DNA from: Timema cristinae
Taxonomy: Eukaryota > Arthropoda > Insecta > Phasmatodea > Timematidae
Direction of reading: 5' to 3'
Assembly (NCBI GenBank): GCA_039000515.1
Contig: JBCFYV010001001.1
Span: 5,755,993-5,819,992, forward strand
Length of the DNA stretch: 64,000 nt
Shown one piece after another: positions 1 through 11,281 of the stretch. The notes below the pieces were generated by a model, which saw only the letters and a program-made list of their open reading frames with translations, had not been told where the DNA came from and searched no databases. Every line of letters starts with the position of its first letter. The first letter of the stretch is position 1. The translations under genes were made by a program, and so were the position numbers.

Positions 1-154
1 ACCTATAGTTTAACGTGGAATCCGAACCACGGTGGAGGCCTGGCATTCCCCACAGTCACAAGTTGTGATTAATACACGTCTTGTCAGAGGTGAAGGAAAG
101 GTTTGGACCCCCAGCACTAAAGTCGGACAACTTACCCCTAGACCACCAGCTCAC
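1..154 (-). mobile_element. SINE-B copy, cut by window edge
   Basis: Reverse-strand SINE-B. The tRNA-like head (GGTCTAGGGGTAAG on the minus strand) is at the right end and the middle part (GGTTCGGATTCCACGTTAAA) is at the left. The 3' tail lies outside the window. It carries the extra block of about 13 bases also seen in the copies at 20.1 and 31.9 kb, so it belongs to that subfamily. Confidence 0.85.
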
Positions 155-435
155 TTCCTATTAACTTGTAAACACAGTTTTAAAGTTTAAGTTTTCCACT
201 CTCAAAAATCCATAATCCGCCTATTTTTATTTATCTTTATGAGATAAATGCCCGGAAAATGAAAGGTAACTGGTATAGGCGCGTGGAATGGATCTTTGTG
301 AATTAGGTGAAAGTTATGCACCTAATTTAAAAGGGGTCACTAAACAAAAGGTTTTGTCATTTGTATTTTCATTTTCCCTGTTGGTTCTCCTACTGCAAGA
401 CATCTCCACCTAAGGACGTTATAAACCCACTTGGT
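155..435. other. Unannotated AT-rich spacer
   Basis: No reading frame, repeat or RNA-like structure recognised. Confidence 0.5.
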
Positions 436-530
436 TTCTGAATTTATTCTTGGCTTGGTGGTTAGCACTCCTGACTCGTGATGTCAGGGTTCAAACTCTT
501 TTTCCTTTAGTGGCTGTTCATCCTGTGCCC
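436..530 (+). mobile_element. tRNA-like head fragment (SINE-E)
   Basis: Contains an A-box-like TGGTGGTTAGCACTCC and a B-box-like GGGTTCAAACTC at tRNA-like spacing. Related heads lie near 21.2 and 32.3 kb. No cloverleaf closes, so this is a SINE relic and not a tRNA gene. Confidence 0.4.
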
Positions 531-546
531 AGAAGAAAATAATCGC

Positions 547-752
547 TTTGGCGGCCCCGTGGTCTAAGAAGTCTATCAATAAACTGAACGAGGAGGTCAA
601 GGATCGAATCTAGCAGGGTAGTTTTTCCCTAAATGATTTTTCACTCCGTATTCACGCAGATGCGGTTACATCGCCATTAAATCTTACCTTCCTCATCCCA
701 AACCCAAATGATTAATTAAATGCGGACAACCCAAACGCGTAATAAAACGTCA
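547..752 (+). mobile_element. SINE-A, degenerate
   Basis: Head GGCGGCCCCGTGGTCTAAG, B box GGATCGAATC, the conserved ACGCAGATGCGG middle, and a decayed tail ending near GCGTAATAAAACG. A second SINE-A follows at once in the same orientation. Confidence 0.75.
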
Positions 753-768
753 TTCAAAAATGAAATAA

Positions 769-1010
769 GCCCGCTTCGGTGGTCACGTGCCTCAAAGCAT
801 CACTTTCGTAATAAAATGAACTGTCAATGACGGAAGATATTCCGATTGGGTGAACTGTAGGTGTTTTTATTCTCCAAACATTTTCCTCTCTTCTCTCCAC
901 GTAAATGAGGGTACACTTCCTCTAAATTAAACCTTTTCATCCCTAATATCTTATCATAATTGGTACATATCTTATAATAGCCCAAACGGGTAGTGAGACG
1001 TGGTACTAAA
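769..1010 (+). mobile_element. SINE-A, near full length
   Basis: Starts CCCGCTTCGGTGGTCACG. The middle has TCTCCACGTAAATGAGGGT and it ends in the shared tail (CCCAAACGGGTAGTGAGACG). The B box is eroded. It lies head-to-tail with the copy at 547-752. Confidence 0.85.
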
Positions 1011-1405
1011 ACAATTTTTAAATTAAATGCTACAAAATAATGATGGTGCACTTCCTTCCATCTAAGCCCCTCCCTCTTTTCCCCTTCTCTATTTACCGTC
1101 CTTATATCAATCAGTGTCAGTTGGGAATAGGCTGAACGGACGGTAAAACGTAAAGCGCAAAAATAAACTTTGATGGAAAAAGTAATAAAACCCTTAAAAC
1201 TGCAAACCAAATTCCAAATTTGAGCCGAGCCGTCTCTGACGCGAGTAACTCAACGGGAACCTTAAGGGTAGAAAGCGTGTCTGAGGATCATCCTCTGTCG
1301 AAAGCTTTCGAGTTCCGGCTGAGCGACGTAAAGTAACGCAAGACAGAGAGAGTAACCGCGGCTAATGGTTTTCCAATTTTAACGAATGTGGTTGTACCCT
1401 CACAG
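1011..1405. other. Unannotated spacer
   Basis: No recognisable feature. The reverse-strand reading frame over 824-1210 is largely a shadow of the SINE-A copy. Confidence 0.45.
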
Positions 1406-1408
1406 AAT

Positions 1409-1432
1409 GTGTGTGTGTGTGTGTGTGTGTGT
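1409..1432. repeat. (GT)n microsatellite
   Basis: About twelve uninterrupted GT units followed by a short G run. Confidence 0.97.
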
Positions 1433-1489
1433 ATGGAGGGGGGGGGAGCTTTTGTTCGAAGCGTGATCAGGATGATGAGCACCCTGCCT

Positions 1490-2120
1490 CACCTCTCTTT
1501 CCCTCGCACTACCTCTTTACCTCTCATTCCCTATTTTTGTGTCCTCTCTCCCTTTCTTTGTGTCCTTCTCTACTTCTCTCTCCCTCTCTTTGTGTCCTTC
1601 TCTCTCCTTCTCTTTGTGTCCTTCTCTCTCTCTTCTCTCTTGTGTCTCTCTCTCCTTCTCTTTGTGTCCTTCTCTCTCCTTCTCTTTGTGTCCCTCTGTC
1701 TCCTTCTCTTTGTGTCTTTTTCTCTCACTCTCTTTGAGTCCTTCTCTCTACTTTTCTTTGTATATATCTTTATTATTATCTTTGTGTCCTTATTTCTCTC
1801 TATCTTTGTGTCACTCTATCTCCCTCTCTTTGAGTCCTTATCACTACCTATCTTTCTTTTTATTGGTGTCCTTCTTCTCTACTTCTTTCTCACACCTTTC
1901 TCTCACTAACTCTCTAATATCCCTTTTTATCCCTAATGTTATGTCCTCCCTCTCTTTACCTCTTTCGCACCCATCTCTTTCTCCAACTCTCTTTGTGTTT
2001 CTGTCATTCACCCCTTTTCTCCCTCAAAACCCCCGCTTCCTTTGACGTCTCTCTCTTACTTTGTTACCCTCTCTAACACACCCCTCTCCCTCTGGCATTC
2101 CTCGCTCTCTGTATGTCCCT
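1490..2120. repeat. CT-rich minisatellite
   Basis: A pyrimidine-rich tract of about 600 bp. Between about 1550 and 1830 it is organised as imperfect units of roughly 24-27 bp built on TCTCTTTGTGTCCTTCTCTC. Three overlapping open frames run through it; their serine/leucine/phenylalanine-rich products reflect repeat composition, so no CDS is called. Confidence 0.9.
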
Positions 2121-2429
2121 CTTTATCACCCCTCTCTTCAGCATCACTGGCAGAACACGGTATTCCAAATATGAGCACTGTTTCCTCCTCCCCCTGTTCT
2201 AGTCCCCGGGGTTTCGATACTTTATACACCCGAGTTGGTCCGCTCTCCGGATATCGCCGTGAGGAATTGTTTTGCTGCTAACTATAACATTTAGTAAAGG
2301 CCTGTCTGTTACTGTCCACCCCCTCCCCTCCCCCTCACACTGAGCTATAGCCATAAGGGGCTCAAACACCTCTGTGGGTTGTAAGTGAAATAACTTTAAA
2401 TAAATGTAATACTTTACCATGTGAAATCT

Positions 2430-2530
2430 GTAGAGCATAGCCTTTGTTTTATTGGTCAAATGGGGAGTGAGTGAGTGAGAACATGTCACAGGTACAGTCT
2501 TAACAAACTTTGTCCTCCCGGTAACACTCC
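2430..2530 (-). repeat. Dispersed repeat K
   Basis: On the minus strand this shares the series TTAAGACTGTACCTGTGACA, then CCATTTGACCAATAAAAC, with 13064-13160 and 41570-41650, and more weakly with 6370-6440. Copies are short and I could not define the ends. Confidence 0.5.
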
Positions 2531-2774
2531 ATTCTACACCACTGAGGGAAAAGGAGGGGCGGGGTAGGGGTGATAAAACAAAAGCGTTACGTGGTTTAAG
2601 GATGACCCCTTATCACATATGAGAACCAACTCCTCCGTGTCGAGAGCCAGCATGCAGAAGATAATAGGCCCCAGTATTGTTGACAAAAGAAGACGATGTG
2701 CGTATGTATGTCTTGTTTCTATCAAAAACACACAAACACACTCTAAAAAAACGCGCTGCATTCCTTTATACATA

Positions 2775-2976
2775 GGGCCAGTTTCATAGTCAAATTTAGT
2801 ACGCCTGAAGTGCGGCGCTACACTAAGTACATGACAACACCTACCTTAACCAGAATGGAATGGGCCGTTCTCGCATTGGAAACTGGCCCATTCCATTCTG
2901 GTTTAGGTAGGTGTCGTCATGTACTTAGTGTAGCGCCGCACTTGAGGCGTACTAAATTTGACTATGAAACTGGCCC
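2775..2976. mobile_element. 202-bp hairpin MITE, PIF/Harbinger-like
   Basis: The element is almost entirely one inverted repeat. It begins GGGCCAGTTTCATAGTCAAA and ends with the reverse complement; the arms are nearly 90 bp with few mismatches and a short central spacer. A GGCCAGT terminus is typical of PIF/Harbinger elements, as in mPing. The flanking trinucleotide reads ATA on both sides. A second copy is at 6750-6951. It has no coding capacity, so it would depend on a transposase elsewhere. Confidence 0.88.
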
Positions 2977-5060
2977 ATAGTCGCGCTGGAAACCTTATTG
3001 AAGTAGAGCTTCTTTCTAAGATCCTTTTGTTTGCACACATATTCATGCATGTACAGTACATTCTTAAAATTGATTTACACTATGCGTGAATTCATGATTT
3101 GCGGTTCGTAATTCTCATTCAATTCATGACTAGTGTGAATCCATATTCGTATAATTAATGTCGGTGATACATGATTCCTTATTCGCGTTCGTGACTATTT
3201 ACTGAAGAAGTGGTATTTGTTCTTTAGCAAAGATCAAAGGGAACGGATCATTCGCAAACCATGATGGTTGAGTGATCTGTTCAGGGTTTACACTATGAGC
3301 GTAGGTTCATGAATTATTAATTTGCAGTAATGTAGTCTGAGTGGCCGAAGGTATGAATTCTCGATTAAATTAAAGCTATTCAGAGTCACAAGTGTTTGAG
3401 GTTTCCAACGGACATAAACGAAAGTGGATAAACTTGCGAAAGACATATTCTTTCAGCTAGCATCAAGTAAAGTGTATTCCTGTTAATTAGGACACATCTG
3501 GGCTAGATCACGTTGACCCAATTACGTGAAATGTTAACCAGTTTAGAGAGTGCGTGCTAGCTACACATATTTGTCGTTCAATCGCGACCTTCACTGCCCC
3601 AATTAAGCGGCAAGTCAGCCCAAATAGGAAGAACCAATTAGCCTAAGAACTTGTTTTGTTACTGTTCTTCAAATTTTCCCAAATAAACGGCTACCCCAAT
3701 GTACTATCAAAATTGGCGCTTTCCGTAACCACACTATCATTGATACTCGAATCTTCACCAATCAACATTTGTATTCCTACTTCTAGCGTCACTCATGAAT
3801 TTAGGGACCGGATTTCTCCTATTTGCCCTTTCTTATCCTTGATCGTAAAACAAAGGCAGTTAAGCTATACAAATATGTAATTCAAGTTATTACGAGTACA
3901 ATAGGCCTATGTTAATTTTATAATACCTATTGCCTATTCATTTGATTTTTGCCTATTTTATGAATAAGCGTCTTAAATACACCTATTTCGGAGTTCAGCT
4001 TTCTTTTTCGCAAGGTATGGAATTTATGATTAAAGAGAGTATCCAGTTTCTTAGAAATTGTATGTTATGGCATACTTTTTTGGAGTAGGTTTGAAAATTT
4101 ACAGTTTCTTAAATCGCTTCCAATTAGCGTAAATTGGGTAGAGGACAATGGGAACAGTGGCGGACATCTTGGAAAGAAACGGCACGCCGTTACAAGAGGA
4201 AGTTCAACTTCTTGGGTAAAGGCAAATTTGAAATTCTGTCCCTTGACATCATGTGAAATAGAACTCAGTTTCTCAAATTATATTTTAAAAAAACATTTTA
4301 TCTGAAAAAATCACCTAATCCACTATAGAAAATCTAGAAAATTATCTAGTGATTAAAATCATGTGACCCACTTGTGTGCTTTTTTTTCCCCTTAAGTACC
4401 TATTCTGTTTCCTAAATCCCATATTTATTATGCCTACCTATTTTGGTGCCTAAGAATACGCTCTTTACTCGTGACCCACTGACGTTCAGGGTTCCTGGCA
4501 TGCACCGGCCTTACGAACCTCTCTCTTGGAAAACTACGAATCAGCCACAAATTCAAGCAAAAAGACCAATTAAGAATTTTCGAACACTAATCACGCATCA
4601 GATATCGCCTAATGTAAATGAAGTTTTCGACTAATGCGCATACAGCCAGAATTCATTTTTATAGGAAGCCCACTTTCGACCACCAAGATTGATTGAAAGT
4701 CATTAAAATTTGGCGTTCTATAAATATGTCTTATTTGATTTATTAATTAAAACGTTAATTTAAAATAATTATAAAAACTTCCAATAATACTTCCTAATAG
4801 ATTACTGTATAGTTCCTATTTACATCAATAATTAATTAGACCAACTAAGAATGTAGTATTCTCGCCGTTGTAGCAACATAACACAATACAAATAACGGGC
4901 TTCATACTGTGCATTGTGTGAGTCTGCATTGCTATTTATTGGTAAGGACACACGGGATAAGGCGTCAGTATCGTTTGGTTTGGAAATAATAGGAATATCA
5001 GGGTTAAAATTGCACCGGCTATATGGAGGATGTTTATTGCCTAAATGGGTTATCACTCTC
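2977..5060. other. Long spacer, mostly unannotated
   Basis: AT-rich DNA without a convincing gene. The only structure seen is the pair of related motifs at 3068-3335. The small open frames at 3656-3880 and 4443-4634 have no recognisable domain and AT-driven composition. Confidence 0.45.
3068..3335. repeat. Possible non-autonomous element with repeated end motif
   Basis: TTTACACTATG followed by a TTCATGA-type motif occurs at about 3073 and again at about 3288 in the same orientation, and ATTCGTATAATTAAT-like sequence lies between. Repeated short motifs like this occur near the ends of some MITEs. No target-site duplication was found. Confidence 0.3.
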
Positions 5061-5170
5061 TTTTTATTTCTCTTATTTTCTCCCTTACCTTTCTCTAATT
5101 TTTTCTCTCTATCTTTGGTTCTTTTTCTTTTTCTTCCTCTTTTTCTTTTCTCCTTCGTTCTCTCTCCAAC
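5061..5170. repeat. CT-rich low-complexity tract
   Basis: Runs of T and C with little else. It produces overlapping spurious frames on both strands. Confidence 0.85.
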
Positions 5171-5544
5171 CAAATGCGGTTATATTTCGTCCCTGCCCAT
5201 CCTAATACCCCGGACGTAAAACGCGGTGAATAACTTACTAATAATAAAATATAACAACTCCACCTTCAGAGAAAATCGTATTATTTAGAACGCGCCACCT
5301 TTCTCAGTCCGTTTGGGAGAAAAACTTTTATGGACCGATTCTTCGGAAATAACATTTGTCTCTACAGTTCTTTAGTTTAGTTTTTAATACAATTCAAACA
5401 CAGTTTAAAAAGAAAAGAAGAAACTAAAAGAAAGTGAAAAGAAGTGCTCTTATGAAAGACACATACTAACTCGTAGAAGATTCTTGCAAACTCTTGCCGA
5501 TGCCTGGTTTTTATTTCTTCCTCCCCTAATCCCACATTTATTAT
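5171..5544. other. Unannotated spacer
   Basis: No supported feature. Confidence 0.45.
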
Positions 5545-5690
5545 ACCACCACGTCTCACTACCTGTTCAGGTTATACGCATATTTGCCAATTAAGTTAGT
5601 GTTTTAGGATGAGTGAGGTTATATTAGAGGAAGTGTACTCACATATGGGTGGATAGAGCGTGGAAAAACCACCCTCAGTAATCCGACCAG
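5545..5690 (-). mobile_element. SINE-A, 5'-truncated
   Basis: Reverse-strand tail (ACCACGTCTCACTACCTGTTC) through the middle TAGAGGAAGTGTACTCACAT. It stops before the tRNA-like head. The tail hairpin reads ACCTGAACAGGT on the sense strand, changed at both paired positions from the usual ACCCGAACGGGT. Confidence 0.75.
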
Positions 5691-5787
5691 TCATATATAT
5701 TATATACGCAAATGTGTGTAGATTACCTCTATAATGTTTCCTTCTCCACCCCTATCACCTTTAAGTAATTATCTTATATGCGTCTAG

Positions 5788-5992
5788 CCTGAACAGGTAT
5801 ATTAATTACGCTAATGTGGTATAGTTGGAGAATAATTGCACCCACATTGTATAAGTAGAGAAAATGAAAAGCCATTTTAGAGTGGGAGGGAAACAATACC
5901 ACCTTTAGTACACCCATCTGAGATTCTAGCCCCGACCTCTCCCTCACTGGCAATGAGCTTGAAATTTAGACCGCGCGACCACCAGCGTGAGT
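5788..5992 (-). mobile_element. SINE-A, degenerate
   Basis: Reverse-strand middle and head: TTAATTACGCTAATGTGG, then AGTACACCCATCTGAGATTC (B box region) and GACCGCGCGACCACCAGCG (head). Left of it, 5707-5787 resembles a SINE-A middle on the plus strand and may be a fragment of another copy. Confidence 0.65.
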
Positions 5993-6056
5993 GGTCACTT
6001 CCTCTTTAACTGATATTATTTTGAGTAGGAAGTCCGATAGTAACTAGTTTTTAACT

Positions 6057-6305
6057 TCGATAGCCGCGTAGTCAAACCCCACTACTCCTGCAGTAGACAA
6101 GCCTGCCGATGACGGGGAGGTCAACGTTCGAATCTCGGTCGTGTGTACTGAGGTTTTTTTTTTTTTTACAAACTGATTTTACACTCTACCTCCACGCAAA
6201 TACGGGTACACTTACTATGAATATAGCCTTCCTTATCCCTGAAATAATTAACGTAATTAGTACATAAGCGTATAACCCGAATGGGTAGTAGGACACGGTG
6301 TTTAA
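6057..6305 (+). mobile_element. SINE-A
   Basis: Head GATAGCCGCGTAGTC, B box CGTTCGAATCTCGGTCG, a poly-T expansion near 6155, middle CCTCCACGCAAATACGGGTA, and the full tail with CCCGAATGGGTAGTAGGACA. Confidence 0.85.
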
Positions 6306-6749
6306 AAAAAACCACTAAACAAGTCTCCTCAATAGCCATTGCCTATTTGAAACTGTTTAATTTAATTTCACACGAGTGAGAACATGACAGATCAATAATT
6401 TTCAACAAACCCTAATTACCCTGGCAACACTACACGACACGACGTTACTCGAGGGGTTACATCAATCACAGAGAGAATGGGTTTCATGAAGAGACGCATT
6501 CTTATGCAAAGTGTTTTAACCAGATTTGACAAAATCCGGCTCTTCTCTGAGCAGTGATATATATCATGGAACACAAAAAATAGGTGAGGTCTGGATGTTG
6601 TGTCCTTGGGAATCAAGTACAGTACGTGCGATACACAGGGGTGTACCTTTTACTAGCTGGGCTGGTGTTACTTTTGGGGAAATACCTTTATCAATACTAA
6701 TTCTGCCCCATGAATCAACACCCTTTCCTTCTCCTTTGATACAGACTTA
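6306..6749. other. Spacer with a repeat-K fragment
   Basis: About 6370-6440 resembles repeat K on the minus strand (GTGTTGCCAGGGTAAT). The rest is unannotated; the small frames on both strands lack domains. Confidence 0.4.
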
Positions 6750-6951
6750 GGGCCAGTTTCATAGTCAAATTTAGTACGCCTCAAGTGCGACGCTACACTA
6801 AACACAAGACGACACCTACCTAAACTCGAATGGAATGGGCCGTTCTCGCATAGGAAACTGGCCCATTCCATTCTGGTTTAGGTAGGTGTCGTCATGTACT
6901 TAGTGTAGCGCCGCACTTGAGGCGTACTAAATTTGACTATGAAACTGGCCA
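6750..6951. mobile_element. 202-bp hairpin MITE, second copy
   Basis: Same family and length as 2775-2976. The right arms of the two copies are almost identical, while the left arm here has several differences, including a small change where AACACAAGACG replaces AGTACATGACA. TTA flanks both ends, fitting a PIF/Harbinger 3-bp target duplication. Confidence 0.88.
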
Positions 6952-7056
6952 TTAGGATGGTGGTGTGTAATAGGTTAGGTTATGATCGTGTCGTGTTATA
7001 TTTTCATCCTTAGTTTAGCGCCGAGTTAATAAATACACTAACATATTGTAACTTTG

Positions 7057-7347
7057 ATGTATTTAACGTGCACTTTATGAACCTACTGAATATTTAAGCT
7101 GACTAAAATTTCTATGAGCAAAAGCGAAAGGGCCCATCAATTTTACCGATAAAGGTATTTTAACATACTGTCCAGGGTTCTCTTATAAGCCACAATCGAC
7201 ATGAGGCCTACGGCTTTACTTTTCCTCCGAAGGAAGTTGTGTTGCAGATTTTTATTTCTAAAAAAATGTATCTACCTCTGCTGGGTTTGAACCCACATTC
7301 ATAGTAAACTGAGGCGAGCACTTGACTCCTAGACCACCGAGGTGGGA
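7057..7347 (-). mobile_element. SINE-D, near full length
   Basis: Minus strand: head CCCACCTCGGTGGTCTAGGA, B box GGGTTCAAACCCAGC, middle ACTTCCTTCGGAGGAAAAGT, and 3' end AAAGTGCACGTTAAATAC. The last part is shared with SINE-C. Partial copies are at 18980-19108 and 26801-26980. Confidence 0.8.
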
Positions 7348-7559
7348 CATATTGAACTCATTTTTTAAACCGAGAGCTAGTGGCTGATTTAGGTAGGGAA
7401 ATTCAATTTTGATTATTTCCCTTTGTGAAGTCATTATTAACAAAATAGCACGCGTCTGAAAATTTGATAATTTTCATTGTAAAATTTAATCAGTGTGATT
7501 AATCAAACATATTACTTGTTATGTGTTTATAGTTATTTGACCGTGAGAGACGCAGTATA

Positions 7560-9300
7560 TAGTTCGGTCACCATGGACTGTGTGTAGATACATTTCCAAG
7601 CGCATTGTTTGTTCATTGTCTAGCAATCTAGCTCATGTCAGCAAATAATATTAGTGAGTACAAGGTGTTTGTTAGTACATTACGAGGTGACCTAGTGGTC
7701 TAGGGGTAAGGTGTCGGACTTCTGTGCTGGGGATCCGGGGTTCAATCCTCGGTCCCGGCAAAGATTTATATGCCAAACCCTTCCTCCACCTCTGACAAGA
7801 CATCTTGTGAATGTGGGGAGTGCCAGGCCTCCACTGTGGTTCGGATTCCACGTAAACTGTAGGTCCTCCATTTCATCTCACAATCACCCTACCATTACAA
7901 ATTAGCGTAAGTGCGTATAACCCGAACGGGTAGTAAGAAGCGGTGCTAATAATAACAATAATTATTATTATTTAGTACATTACGTGGACTTGCATGATTT
8001 TTTTCCCCATTCTAGTAAGAAAACTTCATTCTTAGATAAAATTGTTAGAAAAAGACTACCGAGTGTTGCACCAACTTGATGGAACTATAGTGAAAGACTT
8101 GTGCATACTGTTATCAACTATCGGGAAAGCCTGATATATATTATTGAAACATTAATACATTACCCTTAAAAATGGAATAGTGAAACTATTGCTGTAGCTA
8201 AAAGATTCGTCTACTTTATAGAACATATTCAGAGCATGTATTTGTTATTTTTATTCAGCCAGATTTTTGACCACAGTGAGCATATTTTCAAAAATTTGCA
8301 AAAATTTGCAAAAAAAAAAACATAATGAATTCGTTTTCTGTAAAACTGAGGTTGAAGTAACTAAAAACAGCTTGTCAACTCTTAGACTTATATCTGATGA
8401 CATTTATTCTAAAACAGATCCTAAATTGAAAATAAGACACGTTCATTGTGAAGTAATTGATAACATTGCCATGCAAATACAAAAATTCTATTAGAAAATT
8501 AACAATCTAAAAAGTTTTCAAATTGTTAAATTCATCAAAATTTAATGAATACAAACAATCATTTCCTAATGAACAAATACATTATTTGATTGGAAATTAT
8601 GGAAAATATTTTTGACACAAGCAGATTGCGTTCCGAGCTCAACGTGGTTTACTCAATAAAAATAAAACTGTAGTGGCTATGGTTAAGTATATCAGTGAAA
8701 ATAGTCTAAATGAAGCATTGCAGGAGTTAAAAAAACTGTGTGAACGTGTGGTAACGATTCTGGCAACAACATCATCAGTTGAGAGATCATTTTCAACATT
8801 GAAAAGAGTAAAAACATATTCCAGAAATACTACGGGACAAAATATACTTTCTGGTTTGGCATTCCTTTCAATTGAAAAGCGTCTACTTTTTAAATTGAAG
8901 CAAGGAGTAGACTTCCATGAAAGAGTCATAGCAGAGTTCATAAAAAAAAAGGGAGAGGAGGATGGACTTTATTTACAAACACTAGAAAAAAATAAGGTGA
9001 GTAAAATATATTGAGACAAGTATATAAAAATTAATTTAATATTTAAAAGTAATCAAATACACCAAATATGATGTAGGTTGCAATACAAGTGATTTTTTAA
9101 ATATAATTTTACAATACTTATATATTATTTAAAATAGTTAATTAACATTTAAATATACATTTTACATTTAAATTTATGTATTATTAATTTAAAAATTTTC
9201 AGCTTTATGGGGTGGAACGGGTGGGAGACACAGGGGGTAATTTCTCCTCCTTGTTAAAATAAAGGGGGGGGTATATTTGTCCCCCCCCCCTACGCCACAT
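7560..9300 (+). pseudogene. hAT transposase relic (ZMYM1-like type)
   Basis: Translation gives pieces of a hAT transposase in order. Near 7640 a stretch reads SEYKVFVSTLRGLA once the SINE is removed. At about 8050-8300 follow RLPSVAPT then WNYSERLVHTVINYRESL. At 8673-9014 is the C-terminal dimerisation domain: ATTSSVERSFSTLKR, then TGQNILSGLAFLSIEKR and a final FHERVIAEFIKKK. Stops and frameshifts occur throughout, including within the APTxWN motif. SINE-B at 7685-7971 sits inside the coding region. The right end may be the G/C-rich block near 9230-9300 ending CCCCTACGCC, a common hAT terminus style. The left end was not found. Confidence 0.85.
7685..7971 (+). mobile_element. SINE-B, full length, with 13-bp target duplication
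   Basis: Head GGTGACCTAGTGGTCTAGGG, B box GGTTCAATCCTCGG, middle, shared tail CCCGAACGGGTAGTAAG and an AAT run. It is flanked by perfect direct copies of TTAGTACATTACG at 7672-7684 and 7972-7984. Removing the element and one copy rejoins the hAT reading frame, so the SINE arrived after the transposon. Confidence 0.95.
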
Positions 9301-9418
9301 CCTATATATATATATATTCTAGTGTGCCTTAAGTAAATCACGGAACAGAAGGACGCTGAAATGCACAATAATTATCATTTAAAAAACCTCCAAATATCTT
9401 CTTGAAGCATATATATGT

Positions 9419-9532
9419 AAGTACTACTGGGATACGAATGATGCAACCATCCACGTGTATATATAGAATGATGTAATAAATAAATAAATATATATGTGTG
9501 GCTGGTTACATCATTCGTAGCCTAGTAGTACT
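9419..9532. repeat. Imperfect inverted repeat, about 45-bp arms
   Basis: Arms at 9419-9465 and 9489-9532 match over GTACTACT, ACGAATGATG and CAACCA/TAACCA with a few mismatches. The spacer is AT-rich with a TAAA microsatellite. It is probably a small fold-back MITE. Confidence 0.65.
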
Positions 9533-9724
9533 CATGTGACGTTACTCAGAGGACATCCTAATATTCTAACCGTAAATTCTTTCCGTGAAGTCTTTTTCCT
9601 TGTCCCGATGAGATGAGGTGATGGTGATAGTAAATTGAAGGTGTGGAACCAGTACAAACTCTTAAGCTAAATAAAGCGTAACTAAGTTGACCCTGGTGAC
9701 CATCAGGATAGTTCCCTTTTCAGA
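9533..9724. other. Unannotated spacer
   Basis: Nothing recognised. Confidence 0.4.
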
Positions 9725-9815
9725 AAAAAATACCAATGGTATCATCCAGGAATCAAATCCGGGACTCCTATTTTGGTAGAGCAGATGTGCTGACCCCTAT
9801 ACCAGCGGGACGATT
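9725..9815 (-). mobile_element. tRNA-like SINE head (SINE-F type)
   Basis: Minus strand: A-box-like GCTGGTATAGGGGTCAGC and B box GGATTTGATTCCTGG at tRNA spacing. No matching acceptor stem, so it is a SINE-derived head. Related heads: 37915-38050 and 53610-53690. Confidence 0.5.
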
Positions 9816-9882
9816 AACTTTAAATTGATATGACGGAAGTAACATACATACATGTTCAATAGTCCATTTTCAATTCCCTTTT

Positions 9883-10090
9883 CACCCGCTTCGATAACCA
9901 TTCGGTTCAAGGCCTCGGATCGAATCCCATTCGTTTGTACTGAGGTTGTTTTTTCCTAGGGGTTCAACTCTCCCTCCACAAAAATGCGGGTGCACTTCTT
10001 ATAAATTCAACCACCCTAATCCCTTGAGAATGTGTGTAATTAGTAAATAGGCATGTAACCCGACCGGGTAGTAAGACACAGTGCCTTAAA
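9883..10090 (+). mobile_element. SINE-A with short head deletion
   Basis: Head CACCCGCTTCGATAACCATT, B box GATCGAATCCC, middle CTCCACAAAAATGCGGGTGC, tail CCCGACCGGGTAGTAAGACA. The head is missing roughly 30 bases against other copies. Confidence 0.8.
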
Positions 10091-10324
10091 AAGATTTCTT
10101 TTTCTTACGAAATAGTTTGAACAATTTGGAAAGAGTGCAATGACTTCTAGAAAAAATGAAAGAATTTTCTTTTTTTGCGGATGGTATTTTAGAAGTTGTG
10201 AAGCAAGTTTCACTCACTCTTTGGTAATATTATAAAGTAAAATTTATAGTTAGAATTGCGTTGGATAGCACTTTCATTCGTGGACAACAATTTAGTTTGT
10301 AACGAGCCAATTAACATCTTTTAA

Positions 10325-10402
10325 TTGAATCGTGCTGATAGCCATACCAGAAGGTCAAGGTTTGAATCTTGACCTGGTGCACTGGGGGTGGCTTTCCATA
10401 AG
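10325..10402 (+). mobile_element. SINE-A head fragment
   Basis: B-box region AAGGTTTGAATCTTGACC followed by the GTGCACTGGGGGTGG motif seen after the head in other SINE-A copies. Middle and tail are absent. Confidence 0.45.
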
Positions 10403-10916
10403 AAGGGTACGCGATAGAAATTGAGAAAGGGGGTAAGTCCAATTCTAGCTCAAATTAAGTTAGTGCTGCCATCTTTTAGACAATCGTGATACCTTTCTAA
10501 TGCACTTTAGATTAAGGTTAAAAGAGGTATCTGTCATATGTAAGTTAATTTAAAAAAAGTATTTACTGAGTCCTTAAGGAGTTATAAATATGAAAGTTGT
10601 CCTGGAAAATATGTATAAAGTGACTTTCCCCCTTTTCACCTGTAAATCTACTCTTTATATGTTAGTTAACACTTTTGTTTTTTCCATCCACTTATCAGGT
10701 TAGTGAGGGTGCAGCTACCCTCATAATCCACAACCCTTAGCTTAAATCTTTAATAGCCTTAGTGTTGAAATTGGTCAGATATATTCATTAATTTTATAAA
10801 CTATCATTTATTGACCTCTTTAAAGAATCAATATTTCATTTGTAGAGTTTTTTTCAAAATAATTCTTAAAAATACATTAAAATTATGAATACCATCATGT
10901 GCAAGTGTATACATTA
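10403..10916. other. Unannotated spacer
   Basis: No open frame or repeat recognised. Confidence 0.4.
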
Positions 10917-11281
10917 CCAGAGAACCCCGATTATCCGGATTAACGAGCTAGGTTAACCTGTATAATCTGAATTCCAGATAATTGATATTATATAAGAAGA
11001 AAAATACGATTTAATACTAAAAGACATTATTGATAATATAAGCATGAAGCATATGTACTAGTATGTAAAATTACAACAAATCTTTAAATAAATTACATAT
11101 GAGCATCTTTATTTATTATTCATCACAACATAAAAGTAAATCTTTGAACTTCTTAAAAGTAACTACAAACCATCCATAAATAAAACTCTGAAAAACAAGG
11201 GAAAAAATACTAAAAATTATTTGGTCCGAATTCAACGAAAACCGCTGCTGCTATAAGAATTTTGATAACCGGTAGTCTGGG
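10917..11281. mobile_element. Pogo-like non-autonomous element
   Basis: Left end CCAGAGAACCCCGATTATCC; right end reads CCAGACTACCGGTTATC on the minus strand. The CGATTATCCG terminal motif and TA at both borders fit the pogo branch of Tc1/mariner. About 365 bp, no coding capacity. A larger relative is at 38694-39982. Confidence 0.65.

Noticed and set aside
1388..2045. Overlapping serine/leucine/phenylalanine-rich open frames
   Set aside because: They come from the CT-rich minisatellite; three frames are open at once and composition is purely repeat-driven.
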